A DNA stretch of 64,000 bases, taken from NCBI GenBank assembly GCA_903835655.1, contig CAILNT010000099.1, forward strand, positions 19,977 to 83,976, written 5' to 3'. This document shows, piece by piece, positions 1-11,037 of this stretch; position 1 is the stretch's first letter, and the number at the start of each line of letters is the position of its first letter. A model generated the notes under the pieces. That model did no database searches. It saw nothing but the letters and a program-made list of their open reading frames with translations, and was not told the origin of the DNA. The DNA is from an uncultured Pseudomonadota bacterium. Its GTDB lineage: Bacteria > Pseudomonadota > Gammaproteobacteria > Burkholderiales > Thiobacillaceae. A program made the position numbers and the translations under genes.

Positions 1-1280
1 CGCGGGAAGACCCCGAGTACGGAGTGCGTATGCAGGGTGGTTAGGACCAGATGTCCGGTCATGGCGGCGCGTAAGGCCATCTCCGCGGCTTCCCGATCGC
101 GCACTTCGCCCACCAGGATGATATCCGGGTCCTGGCGCATGATGGCGCGCACGCCACCGGCGAAGTCGACCTTGGATAATTCCGTGATGGAGGTCTGGCG
201 GATGATGGGTAGGGGGTACTCCACCGGATCCTCCAGGGTCATGATGTTGACCTCTTCCCGGTTCAGGTGTGAGAGCAGGGAGTAGAGCGTGGTGGTCTTG
301 CCTGAACCGGTCGGGCCGCTGACGATGAGCAGGCCTTCCGGGCGGGATACGGCCTTCAGCAGGCGCGCCAGGGTGGGTGCGGGCAGGCCCATGCCCTCCA
401 GGGCGATGATGGATTTCTCCCTGTCGAGTATGCGCAGGACGATGTTCTCGCCATGCAGGGTCGGCATGCTGGAGACGCGGAAGTCGATGCCACGACCGTA
501 GAGGGTGAGGGAGAGGCGACCGTCCTGGGGCGCGCGCGATTCCGCGATGTTGAGGCCGGAGATGACCTTGAGGCGCACGGCGATGGCCGGCCAGTACTTG
601 CGATGCAGGCTGCGCATCGGTTCGAGCACGCCGTCGATGCGGTAGCGCACCCGCAGGAAGGCCGCTTCCGGCTCGAAATGGATGTCCGAGGCACCGTTCT
701 TGACCGCGTCTGCGAGCAGGGCATTGACCAGCCGCACCACCGGGTGGGTGTATTCGCCCCCGAGTTGCAGGCTGCTCCAGTCCACTTCGCCGGTCTCGAT
801 TTCGCTGAGGATGCCGTCGACCGAGAGATCGAAGCCATAGAAATTGTCGAGTTGTTCGAGGATCTGGGCTTCCGCCGCCAACAACGGACGGATTTCGTAG
901 CGGCCCTCCAGGTGCGCGCGTACCTGGTCCTGGGCGACCAGGTTGAACAGATCCGGGACCGCTACGGTGAGGATGAGCGCGTCGTTATCCACCGCCAGGG
1001 GCAGGATGTGGTGTCGCCGGGCGAGGTGTTCGGGAAGCAGGGCGATGGCTTCCGGATCGGCAATCGTTTGTGACAGTTCGATGCTGGTTTCACCCGCGTT
1101 GTGCGCAAGCACGTCGCGCAGCATGGCCTCGCTGATGAAGCCCAGGGTGATGAGCTGGCGTCCCAGGGGCATGCCGTTGGCCGACTGTTCGGTCAGCGCG
1201 ATCTTGAGTTGGTCATGGCTGATGATGCCCTGGGCAATCAGCCATTCACCCAGTTTTGGGGGTTCGGGGAAGTGGGCCAT
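1..1280 (-). CDS. GspE/PulE/PilB-family secretion or pilus-extension ATPase (3' end cut by window)
   Basis: The predicted product is a hexameric cytoplasmic ATPase that powers a type II secretion or type IV pilus machine. Reading leftward from the ATG at 1280, an N-terminal T2SSE_N-like domain fills about the first 150 residues. A SGPTGSGKTT Walker A follows around residue 326, then an Asp box (TLEDPVEY), a Walker B (DPDIILVGEVRD) and a His box (HLVLTTLHTHS). The C-terminal zinc-binding part lies beyond base 1. The gene begins 43 bp after the sigma-54 regulator and is probably co-transcribed with it. No good ribosome site precedes the ATG. No pilin or secretin gene is visible, so PilB and GspE cannot be told apart. 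Family is certain, subtype is not. Confidence 0.88.
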   Translation of the reverse strand, partial: MAHFPEPPKLGEWLIAQGIISHDQLKIALTEQSANGMPLGRQLITLGFISEAMLRDVLAHNAGETSIELSQTIADPEAIALLPEHLARRHHILPLAVDNDALILTVAVPDLFNLVAQDQVRAHLEGRYEIRPLLAAEAQILEQLDNFYGFDLSVDGILSEIETGEVDWSSLQLGGEYTHPVVRLVNALLADAVKNGASDIHFEPEAAFLRVRYRIDGVLEPMRSLHRKYWPAIAVRLKVISGLNIAESRAPQDGRLSLTLYGRGIDFRVSSMPTLHGENIVLRILDREKSIIALEGMGLPAPTLARLLKAVSRPEGLLIVSGPTGSGKTTTLYSLLSHLNREEVNIMTLEDPVEYPLPIIRQTSITELSKVDFAGGVRAIMRQDPDIILVGEVRDREAAEMALRAAMTGHLVLTTLHTHSVLGVFP

Positions 1281-1323
1281 GGGCGGGGTGCGGTAGGGGT
1301 GGATGCCCGAAGGGCGATCCGCC

Positions 1324-2760
1324 TTATTCGTTCTGGTACGTTTGCATGCGGCTGTACAGGGTGGTGCGGTTCACACCCAGCAGCTTGGCGGCTTGCGAGA
1401 GGTTGCCGTGGGTCATGCCCAGGGCGGCTTCGACGTAGCTTTGCTCCCACTGTTTCATGACCTGATCGAGGTTGAAGTTGTGCATGCTGCGCAGGTGCGA
1501 TTTGGCATAGTCCTGTAGGGCCTGGGCGCTGGTGTGCAGGGGGAGACTACCCGAGGCGATCACGTCGAGGTCGAATTCGCCTTCCAGTTCGCGCGCGCTG
1601 ACCGTGCGGCCGGCGTATTTGGTGGTGAGGCGGATGACGATGTTGCGCAGCTCGCGTACGTTGCCGGGGAAATGGTAGTCCTCCCAGAGGCGCTGCGCAT
1701 CGCTGGACAGGTTGAAGGGAGCGGCCACGACCTCGCGCGAAAAATGTGCGCGGAAGTGTTCCAGCAGCGCCAGTTTGTCTTCGCTTTGCTCACGCAGCGG
1801 CGGCACATGCACGGAGAATACCGACAGGCGGTGGTAGAGGTCACCACGGAAGCGGCTTTCCCGCACTTCGCGGCGCAGATCACGGTTGGTGGCGGTGACG
1901 ATACGGGCGTTGGAATAGCGGCTACCGGTTTCGCCGACGCGCTGGAATTCGCCGTTTTCCAGCACACGCAGCAACTTGGCTTGAAGTTCCAGCGGCAATT
2001 CGCCGATTTCGTCGAGGAACAGCGTGCCTTCACGCGCGTCCTCGAAGTAGCCGGAGTGGGCTTGCGTCGCGCCGGTGAACGCGCCCTTCGCATAGCCGAA
2101 CAAGGTGGGCTCGACCAGGGTGGGGGAGATGGCCGCGCAATTGAGAGCCAAATAGGGCTTGTCCAGGCGCTTCGACCATTGGTGCAGACTTTTCGCGACC
2201 AACTCCTTGCCGCTACCGGATTCGCCTTCGATCAGCACCGGAAATGGCGCGTCCGCATAGAGCTTGATCTGGTTGCGCAGTTTATCGACCGCGAAACTGT
2301 TGCCGATGATGCTGCCGGCCGCCGGCACCGCCACGGCGGGACTGACCTCGCCTTGATCCTGATCGAAACGCAAGGCGGAGAGCAGGGCGGCCTTGATCCG
2401 CTCCGGTTCCGCCGGTTTGCCGATGAAGTCGATGGCACCCAGGGCGCGGGCATGACGGGCATTCGCCTCGTCGTTCTGCCCGGAGAGCACCAGAATTTTG
2501 ATGTTTTTCGAGTGGTTGAGCAGGTCGGTGATGAGGGCGAAGCCTTCGTCCGGCTTGTGCTGGGTTGGTGGCAGGCCCAGGTCCACCAGGGCCAGGGGGG
2601 GGGGCGAGGATAGCTGGGTGAGCAGGCTCTTGACCTGCTGCCGCGATTCCGTGACATAGACTTCGAAGTCGTGCGAAAGCACGAAATGGAGTGTATCGGT
2701 GATCAGCGGATCGTCGTCGACGATCAACAACCCAGGTTTACTCTTGGTGGTGTTGGTCAA
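1324..2760 (-). CDS. Sigma-54-dependent response regulator, PrsR-like (REC-AAA+-Fis)
   Basis: This is a transcriptional activator of sigma-54 promoters. A receiver domain (residues 1-125) has acidic pocket D15-D16, phospho-acceptor D60 in VDLGLPP and K115. An AAA+ domain follows with Walker A GESGSGKE (179-186), sigma-54-contact loop GAFTGA (226-231) and Walker B GTLFLDEIGE. A Fis-type helix-turn-helix ends the protein. The start is taken as TTG at 2760, giving 478 aa: it directly precedes the receiver and has GGGAG upstream, while the longer open frame would overlap the upstream gene and adds unrelated residues. The DLGLPP receiver signature resembles PrsR, the regulator of PEP-CTERM genes, and sigma-54 sites are seen in the eps region of this window. 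That link is inference. No partner kinase lies nearby. Confidence 0.85.
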   Translation of the reverse strand: MTNTTKSKPGLLIVDDDPLITDTLHFVLSHDFEVYVTESRQQVKSLLTQLSSPPPLALVDLGLPPTQHKPDEGFALITDLLNHSKNIKILVLSGQNDEANARHARALGAIDFIGKPAEPERIKAALLSALRFDQDQGEVSPAVAVPAAGSIIGNSFAVDKLRNQIKLYADAPFPVLIEGESGSGKELVAKSLHQWSKRLDKPYLALNCAAISPTLVEPTLFGYAKGAFTGATQAHSGYFEDAREGTLFLDEIGELPLELQAKLLRVLENGEFQRVGETGSRYSNARIVTATNRDLRREVRESRFRGDLYHRLSVFSVHVPPLREQSEDKLALLEHFRAHFSREVVAAPFNLSSDAQRLWEDYHFPGNVRELRNIVIRLTTKYAGRTVSARELEGEFDLDVIASGSLPLHTSAQALQDYAKSHLRSMHNFNLDQVMKQWEQSYVEAALGMTHGNLSQAAKLLGVNRTTLYSRMQTYQNE

Positions 2761-2789
2761 ACTCTGCGCTCCCGTTTTGCTCTCGCACC

Positions 2790-4442
2790 TCAGCCTACCG
2801 TGGCAAAGGTGGTTAGCAGCCAGCCGTCGCCCTTGTCGCGGGCGGATTCCAGGCGGATATATTGTTGCTCGCTGTCCGTCGGTATCATGCGGTAGATACG
2901 TCCGTGCGCATAGCGCGAGGGTTCCAGCATGAGAAGGTTGCCCTGCTCCATCTCGGGGAAGATCAGCCCCATGCACGGCGCGGGGTTGCCGTAACCGCCA
3001 TCCTCGGTCGCATCGCCCAGCTCCTGTTCCTGCTCCAGGTGCACCAGCAGTGCCGTGCTGTTCAATGTCTGCAAGCCCACCTTGCGCTGATTGTTTTCCA
3101 GACGGGTCAGGCGGCGAATGATGGCGATATGCCAGCCGTCGCCCGGATCCATGCGCAAGGCCAGCAGCTTGCCGACCTTGACCCATTCGCTCTCCTCCCC
3201 CTTGAGCACGATCCCCAGGCCGGCTTCACTGCTGTCGTAGAGGGGCCAGCGTTCCAGGAGGACTTCCCGCGGCTTGTTGGCAGGGTCCTGGGCCGCGGTC
3301 CTGGTGCGATCGGTGACGAAGCCATACAGCTTGATGTCGAGAATTTCTTCATGCGACAGCGGTTGTCGCGGGGATCGACCGCTGGCGATTTCGCTTTCGC
3401 GGTAGATGCGATTGCAGATGCTGGACAGGTCACGCAGCACCTCCCAGCGACCCTCGGTCGCTTGCCGTGGACTGATGCGCCGCTCGCGTTGGCTGGCGGG
3501 CGCCCATTCGTTGGCTACATATTGCAGCAGATCGTAGCCGTCGGGCAGGCGAAATTCTTCGCCCAGGCCCAGGGTGGCGGGTGCGGCCCCGGATTTGAGC
3601 GCGCGCTCGACCTGATGCAGATGTTCCAGCACCTTGTCGGTCGCCAGGTAGCGGAAAGTGGTTTCATTGCCTCCCGCGCGAAGATGCCGGATGCCATTCC
3701 CCTTGCTGGTGTCGACCAGATAGAAATGACGCGCGGGGTCGTAAACGGTATCCAGCGTGGTTTGTTCCAGCCAGTTGTCCAGCCAGTGGTCCACCATCTC
3801 GACCTGTTTCGGAGTGAGGCTGCCGACACCCAGCGGCGACAGCAGCAGGGCCTGGATATATTCCGCGGTGCTGGAGGAGAGGTTGGCGTCCCCCGGGTAG
3901 AGCTTCAGACTGTCGTTCTGGAAACCGTCGAATTCGCTGATGCGATACAGGTTGTGCAACCTGAGCCAGAGTTTTTCCTCGACCTTCTCGTAGCGGAAAT
4001 AGCGCCACTTGAAGATGTCGGCGAAGCCGCGGATCGCGCGCGCGGCGATGGTGGGCACGGCCGACTGTATCCTGCCGCCGCCCGGATTGGCGACGAAGTC
4101 CATCAGGAAGGCGTGATAGCCGCGGGTGATTTCCCAGTAGAAGGCGTGGATGGCGGTCCACAGGCGCGACTCGATCACCTTGGACATGCGCGGGTTGCGC
4201 AGGTACTGCCCGCACAGGGAAAACTGCATGTCACGGGCGTGCTCATCCAGGTGCATGAGCACCTGGAGGCGCTCCTTGGACATGCTCAGGCCGGCGTGGT
4301 TGAACTGGATCAGGCTTTGAACCACCTGTTCCTGAGCGGAATAGATGTCGCCAGCTGGCAGTTCCTGCATCCAGCGCGAAACCGTTTTCAGGTCGCTAAG
4401 AGGATTCCCATCGTCTTTCTTGCGTTTGAAGAACCCAAACAC
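2790..4442 (-). CDS. Conserved hypothetical protein, 550 aa
   Basis: I do not recognise this protein. It starts with a basic stretch (MFGFFKRKK), has no signal peptide or membrane span, and is largely alpha-helical in character for its first 350 residues. A more beta-rich C-terminal part follows (from about residue 400: GLGIVLKGEESEWVKVGKLLALR and beyond) that vaguely recalls PilZ or other small barrels, but the diagnostic PilZ arginines are not convincing. It begins 11 bp after alaS and ends 29 bp before the sigma-54 regulator, so it sits in the same minus-strand unit. Its position before a regulator and a pilus/secretion ATPase suggests, weakly, a signalling role. Confidence 0.75.
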   Translation of the reverse strand: MFGFFKRKKDDGNPLSDLKTVSRWMQELPAGDIYSAQEQVVQSLIQFNHAGLSMSKERLQVLMHLDEHARDMQFSLCGQYLRNPRMSKVIESRLWTAIHAFYWEITRGYHAFLMDFVANPGGGRIQSAVPTIAARAIRGFADIFKWRYFRYEKVEEKLWLRLHNLYRISEFDGFQNDSLKLYPGDANLSSSTAEYIQALLLSPLGVGSLTPKQVEMVDHWLDNWLEQTTLDTVYDPARHFYLVDTSKGNGIRHLRAGGNETTFRYLATDKVLEHLHQVERALKSGAAPATLGLGEEFRLPDGYDLLQYVANEWAPASQRERRISPRQATEGRWEVLRDLSSICNRIYRESEIASGRSPRQPLSHEEILDIKLYGFVTDRTRTAAQDPANKPREVLLERWPLYDSSEAGLGIVLKGEESEWVKVGKLLALRMDPGDGWHIAIIRRLTRLENNQRKVGLQTLNSTALLVHLEQEQELGDATEDGGYGNPAPCMGLIFPEMEQGNLLMLEPSRYAHGRIYRMIPTDSEQQYIRLESARDKGDGWLLTTFATVG

Positions 4443-4453
4443 TTTCCCTTCCC

Positions 4454-7069
<2,616 letters not shown>

Positions 7070-7164
7070 GGCTTGTGCTTACAACGAGGCGTTGCCGGAT
7101 TGTAGCGACGAAAACAGGCGTGGGGGAGGGCGCGCGCCCCCATTTTTCCGGCCTCGCGGCGCCC

Positions 7165-7863
7165 TTACAAGGCGGAGGGCGCCTCGCCGCGGCGAAACAC
7201 CAGATCCCACACCCCATGCCCCAGGCGCAGTCCGCGTTGTTCGAACTTCGTGAGCGGGCGGTAGTCGGGGCGCGGGGCGTAGGCTTCGACCGTGTTGGTC
7301 AGTTGCGCTTCGCCGGAGAGCACATCCAGCATCTGTCGAGCATAGTCTTCCCAGTCTGTCGCCAGGTGCAGATAGCCGCCGACCTTGAGCTTGCGCACCA
7401 GTCGCGCGACGAAATCGGGCTGGATCAGGCGCCGCTTGTGGTGGCGCTTCTTGTGCCAGGGGTCAGGGAAGAAGATGTGGATGCCGTCCTGCGAAGCGTC
7501 CGCCAGCATGTGCTCGAAGACTTCCACGGCGTCGTGTTGAAGGATGCGCAGATTGCCAAGGTCGAGTTGTTCGATCAGCTTGAGCAGCGCGCCCACGCCG
7601 GGTTCGTGGACCTCGATGCCGAGGTAATCGGTTTCCCGATGCGCGGCGGCGATGTGGGCCGTGGCGCTGCCCATGCCGAAGCCGATTTCCGCGACGCGGG
7701 GCGCAACCCGGCCGAAAACGGCCTCCAGGTCGAGCACCTCTTCCCGGTAGGGTAGCAGGAAGCGCGGTCCCAATTCCGCGAGGGCGCGCGCCTGGCCGCT
7801 GCCCATGCGGCCGGCGCGCAGCACGAAGGAGCGGATGCTGCGTGGATGCAATGCTTCCGACAT
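7165..7863 (-). CDS. trmB: tRNA (guanine-N7-)-methyltransferase
   Basis: TrmB makes 7-methylguanosine at position 46 of tRNA variable loops using S-adenosylmethionine. The 232-aa protein has the SAM-binding motif [11 protein letters not shown] (from about residue 60), the family hallmark [15 protein letters not shown] (about 130-145) and a C-terminal region matching the substrate-specific end ([17 protein letters not shown]). The start codon lies 7 bp after thiG, indicating one transcript with thiSG. This thiS-thiG-trmB order is common in betaproteobacteria. Confidence 0.97.
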   Translation of the reverse strand: MSEALHPRSIRSFVLRAGRMGSGQARALAELGPRFLLPYREEVLDLEAVFGRVAPRVAEIGFGMGSATAHIAAAHRETDYLGIEVHEPGVGALLKLIEQLDLGNLRILQHDAVEVFEHMLADASQDGIHIFFPDPWHKKRHHKRRLIQPDFVARLVRKLKVGGYLHLATDWEDYARQMLDVLSGEAQLTNTVEAYAPRPDYRPLTKFEQRGLRLGHGVWDLVFRRGEAPSAL

Positions 7864-7870
7864 CGCCGTG

Positions 7871-8653
7871 TCAGGTTCCGATGATGCCGGCTGTGGGGGA
7901 GGAAGGCGTGGCCTGATAGGCCTTCTTCGGCATGCGCCCGGCCAGATAGGCTTCGCGCCCCGCTTCCACGGCCTTCCTCATGGCCGAAGCCATCAGAACC
8001 GGATTCGCAGCACCCGCGATGGCCGTGTTCATGAGCACGGCGTCGCAGCCGAGTTCCATGGCGATCGTGGCGTCGGACGCAGTGCCGACACCGGCGTCGA
8101 CGATGACCGGCACCTTCAGTCTGTCGATGATGATCTGCAGATTCCACGGGTTGAGGATGCCCATGCCGGAACCGATCAGCGAGGCCAGCGGCATCACGGC
8201 CACGCAGCCGATGTCTTCCAGTTGCCTGGCGATGATCGGATCGTCGCTGCAGTAGACCATAACCTTGAAACCCTCTCCAACCAGCACCTGGGCGGCCTTG
8301 ATGGTCTCGACCATGTTGGGGTAGAGGCTTTGCGGATCGCCCAGCACCTCCAGCTTCACCAGGTCGTGGCCATCCAGCAGTTCGCGTGCCAGGCGCAGGG
8401 TGCGGATGGCATCCTCCGCCGTATAGCAGCCCGCGGTATTCGGCAGGTAGGTGAACCGGCTGGGTGGCAAGGCGTCGAGCAGGCTGGGCTGGCCGGGGTC
8501 CTGGCCGATGTTGGTACGGCGGATGGCGACGGTGACGATCTCGGCACCGGATGCATCGATGGCGGCGCGAGTCTGCGCGAAATCCTGATATTTTCCGGTG
8601 CCGACCAGCAGCCGGGATGTATAGCTGCGGCCAGCGATAACGAGAGGAGTCAT
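7871..8653 (-). CDS. thiG: Thiazole synthase
   Basis: ThiG assembles the thiazole phosphate of thiamine from 1-deoxyxylulose 5-phosphate, dehydroglycine and the thiocarboxylate on ThiS. The TIM-barrel protein (260 aa from the ATG at 8653) shows [10 protein letters not shown] at the N-terminus, the Schiff-base lysine region LVKLEVLGD, and the phosphate-binding [13 protein letters not shown] and [11 protein letters not shown] segments. A longer open frame runs upstream into thiS but adds 25 non-homologous residues. It follows thiS by 28 bp. No TPP riboswitch was recognised upstream. Confidence 0.97.
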   Translation of the reverse strand: MTPLVIAGRSYTSRLLVGTGKYQDFAQTRAAIDASGAEIVTVAIRRTNIGQDPGQPSLLDALPPSRFTYLPNTAGCYTAEDAIRTLRLARELLDGHDLVKLEVLGDPQSLYPNMVETIKAAQVLVGEGFKVMVYCSDDPIIARQLEDIGCVAVMPLASLIGSGMGILNPWNLQIIIDRLKVPVIVDAGVGTASDATIAMELGCDAVLMNTAIAGAANPVLMASAMRKAVEAGREAYLAGRMPKKAYQATPSSPTAGIIGT

Positions 8654-8681
8654 TTGCGGGGAAGGGGGGTGGGATGAGGGT

Positions 8682-8885
8682 TCAGCCGCCGCCGACGGCG
8701 ACCACGATTTCCAGGCGATCGCCATCATTCACGATGCTTGCAGCGTGCCGGCTCCTGGACACGATCTCGCCGTTTTTCTCCACGGCGACGCGTTTTCCCG
8801 TCAATTCGAGCCGTTCCAGCAGTTCGGCCAGGCTCATGGGCTCGGGGAACTGACGTGCCTGACCGTTGATATGGAGCATGATCAC
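8682..8885 (-). CDS. thiS: Sulfur carrier protein ThiS
   Basis: ThiS is a ubiquitin-like sulfur carrier whose C-terminal glycine is thiocarboxylated and gives sulfur to ThiG. The 67-aa product has the beta-grasp pattern, the conserved [10 protein letters not shown] strand and [10 protein letters not shown] at the end; three glycines rather than the usual two are present. Start may be at 8885 or two codons later (MLHING). It leads the minus-strand unit thiS-thiG-trmB-alaS. The promoter should lie in the short gap toward the tRNA-Gly fragment, but no convincing -35/-10 pair was found. Confidence 0.93.
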   Translation of the reverse strand: MIMLHINGQARQFPEPMSLAELLERLELTGKRVAVEKNGEIVSRSRHAASIVNDGDRLEIVVAVGGG

Positions 8886-8934
8886 TTTGAGAAGCCAGCC
8901 AAATCGAGTAAATTGTGAACCGCGAGTTTAGCAG

Positions 8935-8971
8935 GCGGGTGTAGTTCGATGGTAGAACGGCAACTTCCCAA
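8935..8971 (+). pseudogene. 5' half of a tRNA-Gly-like gene (acceptor strand, D-arm, start of anticodon arm)
   Basis: Bases 8935-8971 read like the first half of a tRNA-Gly: acceptor strand GCGGGTG, D-arm GTTCGATGGTAGAAC, then GGCAACTTCCCAA with a CCC anticodon in the loop. The matching 3' half never follows. After the loop the sequence turns into unrelated DNA, and no T-arm or CCA is found before the intact tRNA-Gly at 9106. It is either a relic of a tRNA cut at the anticodon loop or the front of an unusual RNA. No group I intron core motifs were recognised in the next 130 bases. Confidence 0.7.
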
Positions 8972-9105
8972 CAAGTGCCGCCAGCGAGGTTTAACCGCTT
9001 GGATGCTGCTGAAGCCGACGGGGGCGTATGACCTGCTTTTCGGCGGTCATCAGGGCTTCCAAAACAGACCACTACCGGTAACGGTCAGTGTTCATGCCTA
9101 TCAAG
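8972..9105 (+). other. Structured non-coding spacer between the tRNA-Gly fragment and tRNA-Gly
   Basis: This 134-bp stretch has no credible ORF but several nested inverted repeats. GAAGCC near 9011 pairs with GGCTTC near 9054 and encloses a hairpin ATGACC/GGTCAT (9028-9050). CACT-ACCG-GTAA-CGGT-C-AGTG near 9070-9090 folds into a stem capped by a GTAA tetraloop. The start of the spacer can also pair back into the tRNA fragment (GGCA.CTT with AAGTGCC). The arrangement looks more like a folded RNA than random spacer, but no known RNA family was recognised. Confidence 0.45.
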
Positions 9106-9179
9106 GCGGGCGTCGTATAATGGTAATACCCTAGCTTCCCAAGCTAGAGCCGTGGGTTCGATTCCCATCGCCCGCTCCA
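9106..9179 (+). tRNA. tRNA-Gly(CCC)
   Basis: A complete 74-nt tRNA with encoded CCA. Acceptor GCGGGCG pairs with CGCCCGC, the D-arm contains AATGGTAA, and anticodon stem CTAGC/GCTAG holds loop TTCCCAA with anticodon CCC reading GGG. T-arm is GTGGG-TTCGATT-CCCAT. All stems pair fully. Confidence 0.97.
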
Positions 9180-9213
9180 TCCATTGGTAACCTACTGATT
9201 TTGTTCAAGCTCA

Positions 9214-9293
9214 CGTAGGGCGGGGGGGCCGGCGCCTTCCGCCGAATGCCTGACATCCGGCGGAAGGCGCGAAAAACCGCTTTTCCGCCCTAC
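9214..9293. repeat. REP-like palindromic repeat, copy 1
   Basis: A nested palindrome: outer arms GTAGGGCGG and CCGCCCTAC enclose an inner inverted repeat GCGCCTTCCGCCG / CGGCGGAAGGCGC around GAATGCCTGACAT. A related copy lies at 59514-59588. It fills most of the otherwise empty gap between the tRNA and the Tim44-like gene. Such elements are common between genes in betaproteobacteria. Confidence 0.75.
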
Positions 9294-9380
9294 TTTGCAG
9301 GCCAGAGGTACCCGCAAGCGTTCGCATGACCTTTGCGCCGGCGGGCGGCCGTGGGCCGCCCATTTCGTGCGCGGGAATGA

Positions 9381-10190
9381 CTACGGATTCTGTTGAATCC
9401 CGGCCACGACCCAGCCATGGCTGGCGTTGGCGGGGCGAGTCAGATGCCAGGTCTCGTCGAATGGAGTAGCCTGTTCGCTGTCTTCGCGCAACATGCCGTG
9501 GAAGCGCACGCTGACGATCTGATGACCGCCTTCTTCGGTGGCTTCCTGAACCTCGGCATTGATCGTCACCACATCGGTGCGCTGCGCGGCACCCCGGCGT
9601 TCGTCGATGTCCAGTTTGATCTCGGCGTACATCTCCGGCGAGGTGAACTCGCGGATGTCATCGAGATTGCCGGCGTCGTTGGCGGCTTGCAGGCGCAGGA
9701 AGTTAACCTTGGCCTGGCGCACGAAGGCCTCGGCATCGAAGCCTGGCGGCAGCGCGCTCGGGATCGGTGCGGCGCTGCCGCCGCCGGTCGGTACCGCATC
9801 GAAGCGCACGGGCTGGTTGTTACCCGCACCGGCATACTGGGCGGGCCTCGCCTGGTTACGGCTCATGAACCAGCGCAGCAGCATGAAGGCGGCCATGGCC
9901 AGCAAGGCGATCATCAGGAAGTTGGCCACGCCCGCGCCCATGCCGAAATGGGAGAACAACGCGGCCAAGCCGATGCCTGCGGCCAAGCCGGCAAGGGGGC
10001 CCATCCAGGAGCGTTTGTTGGGCTGCACCGGCTGCGCTGGCGGGGAACTCGGCGTGGCTTCGCGCCTCATCGGCGCCTGGCGCTGCATGCCGTAGGACTT
10101 GCCGCCGCCTATCCGTCTCGCTTCGGCGTCCTGCATGGGCAGTGCGAGGCATAGAAAGAGGGCGAGCAGGGTAAGAAACAATCGTTGCAT
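9381..10190 (-). CDS. Tim44-like domain membrane protein
   Basis: A 269-aa protein with an N-terminal signal or anchor (LFLTLLALFLCLALPMQDAEA), a proline-rich linker, two glycine-rich hydrophobic stretches (about residues 64-108) and a C-terminal Tim44-like domain (about 150-265) starting at FDAEAFVRQAKVNFLRLQAANDAGNLDDIREF. The Tim44-like domain is known from mitochondrial import; bacterial members are envelope proteins of unclear role. It is transcribed divergently from the next gene across a 283-bp gap in which no promoter could be fixed with confidence. Confidence 0.88.
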   Translation of the reverse strand: MQRLFLTLLALFLCLALPMQDAEARRIGGGKSYGMQRQAPMRREATPSSPPAQPVQPNKRSWMGPLAGLAAGIGLAALFSHFGMGAGVANFLMIALLAMAAFMLLRWFMSRNQARPAQYAGAGNNQPVRFDAVPTGGGSAAPIPSALPPGFDAEAFVRQAKVNFLRLQAANDAGNLDDIREFTSPEMYAEIKLDIDERRGAAQRTDVVTINAEVQEATEEGGHQIVSVRFHGMLREDSEQATPFDETWHLTRPANASHGWVVAGIQQNP

Positions 10191-10473
10191 GGGGTGTGCC
10201 TCCGGTGGAAAGAGTGTGGATTCTATCTGGGCGCGGCAGTCACCAGGATTTTTGCAACAAAGTTGCGCGGCACCGCGATTGCGCCGAATCCTTTGCCAGG
10301 ATGGGCCGCTCGTCCGTCTATACTGCGTGCGCCCCTGATGTGGGCACTTCCCCTCCCTGGCCCGGGTTGCTCACCGGGCAATTCCAGAGTGTCTCCTCGG
10401 ACCGGACAGCGGCGCATCGGACGGCCCCCGTGGCCGGCTTTCGTCCACGGTGCATGCCTATCCAGGAGATTCC

Positions 10474-10953
10474 ATGAATCATCGCCATTTCGTTCCCGCC
10501 GCCCTGCTCAGCTTGCTCACCGTGGCCTTGCCGGCGCACGCACAGACCGGTGCGGAAGCGTTCAACCCCTTCGCCATGCTAGCGCCCATCATGACGCCGC
10601 TGGGTGCCATGCTGGTTCCCATGATGGCACCCATGATGGCACCCATGAACGCACAGCCCAATGGCGCCAGTCCGGCCGTGTTCAACCCGTTCAACCCGGC
10701 CATGTTCAACCAGTTGATGCAGCCCGCAGCCTATGGGGCGCCCGCAGGCGTGGTGCCTTTCAGCGGCTTGCAGTCCGTGCCGCAAGCCTATGGCATGCCC
10801 GCCGGTTTCCCGAGTTTCCCCGGCCTGCCGACGACGAATGCCATTGCCGGCATGCCCGCGGCGAGTCCTTTCCCCGCCGTGCCCCAGTTCCAGATGCCTG
10901 TACTGCCGTCTTTCCCGGTTTTCCCCGGCTTCCCCTTCCCCGTCGCACGCTGA
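10474..10953 (+). CDS. Secreted Met/Pro/Phe-rich low-complexity protein
   Basis: A 159-aa protein with a clear Sec signal peptide (FVPAALLSLLTVALPAHAQ) followed by a mature part made mostly of Pro, Met, Phe, Ala and Gly. It contains repeated short motifs such as FNPF, MMAPM and FPxFPGxP. There is no recognisable fold. The start is set at 10474 by AGGAGA seven bases upstream. It may be a disordered envelope or matrix protein; Met-rich patches could bind metal, but this is speculation. The OmpA-like protein at 54367-56010 has a loosely similar composition. Confidence 0.75.
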   Translation: MNHRHFVPAALLSLLTVALPAHAQTGAEAFNPFAMLAPIMTPLGAMLVPMMAPMMAPMNAQPNGASPAVFNPFNPAMFNQLMQPAAYGAPAGVVPFSGLQSVPQAYGMPAGFPSFPGLPTTNAIAGMPAASPFPAVPQFQMPVLPSFPVFPGFPFPVAR

Positions 10954-11037
10954 TTTCGTGGAAGCGGCTCCGCGATGCGGGGCCGCTTGCCAGCGGTTTT
11001 TCGTTACGGGTCGGGCTCGCCTGACCGAAGGGTATTC

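Noticed and set aside
2761..3186. N-terminal extension of the sigma-54 regulator to 620 aa
   Set aside because: It runs inside the end of the 550-aa gene and adds residues unlike any receiver; TTG at 2760 with a ribosome site fits.
7158..7183. Hairpin GGCGCCCT/AGGGCGCC at the end of trmB as a terminator
   Set aside because: No T-run follows on the minus strand and alaS continues in the same direction.
8972..9105. Group I intron interrupting tRNA-Gly
   Set aside because: No intron core motifs were recognised, the spacer is short for the class, and no 3' exon completing the first tRNA is found.
8886..9105. TPP riboswitch upstream of thiS
   Set aside because: Reading the minus strand, none of the conserved TPP-aptamer blocks could be found.
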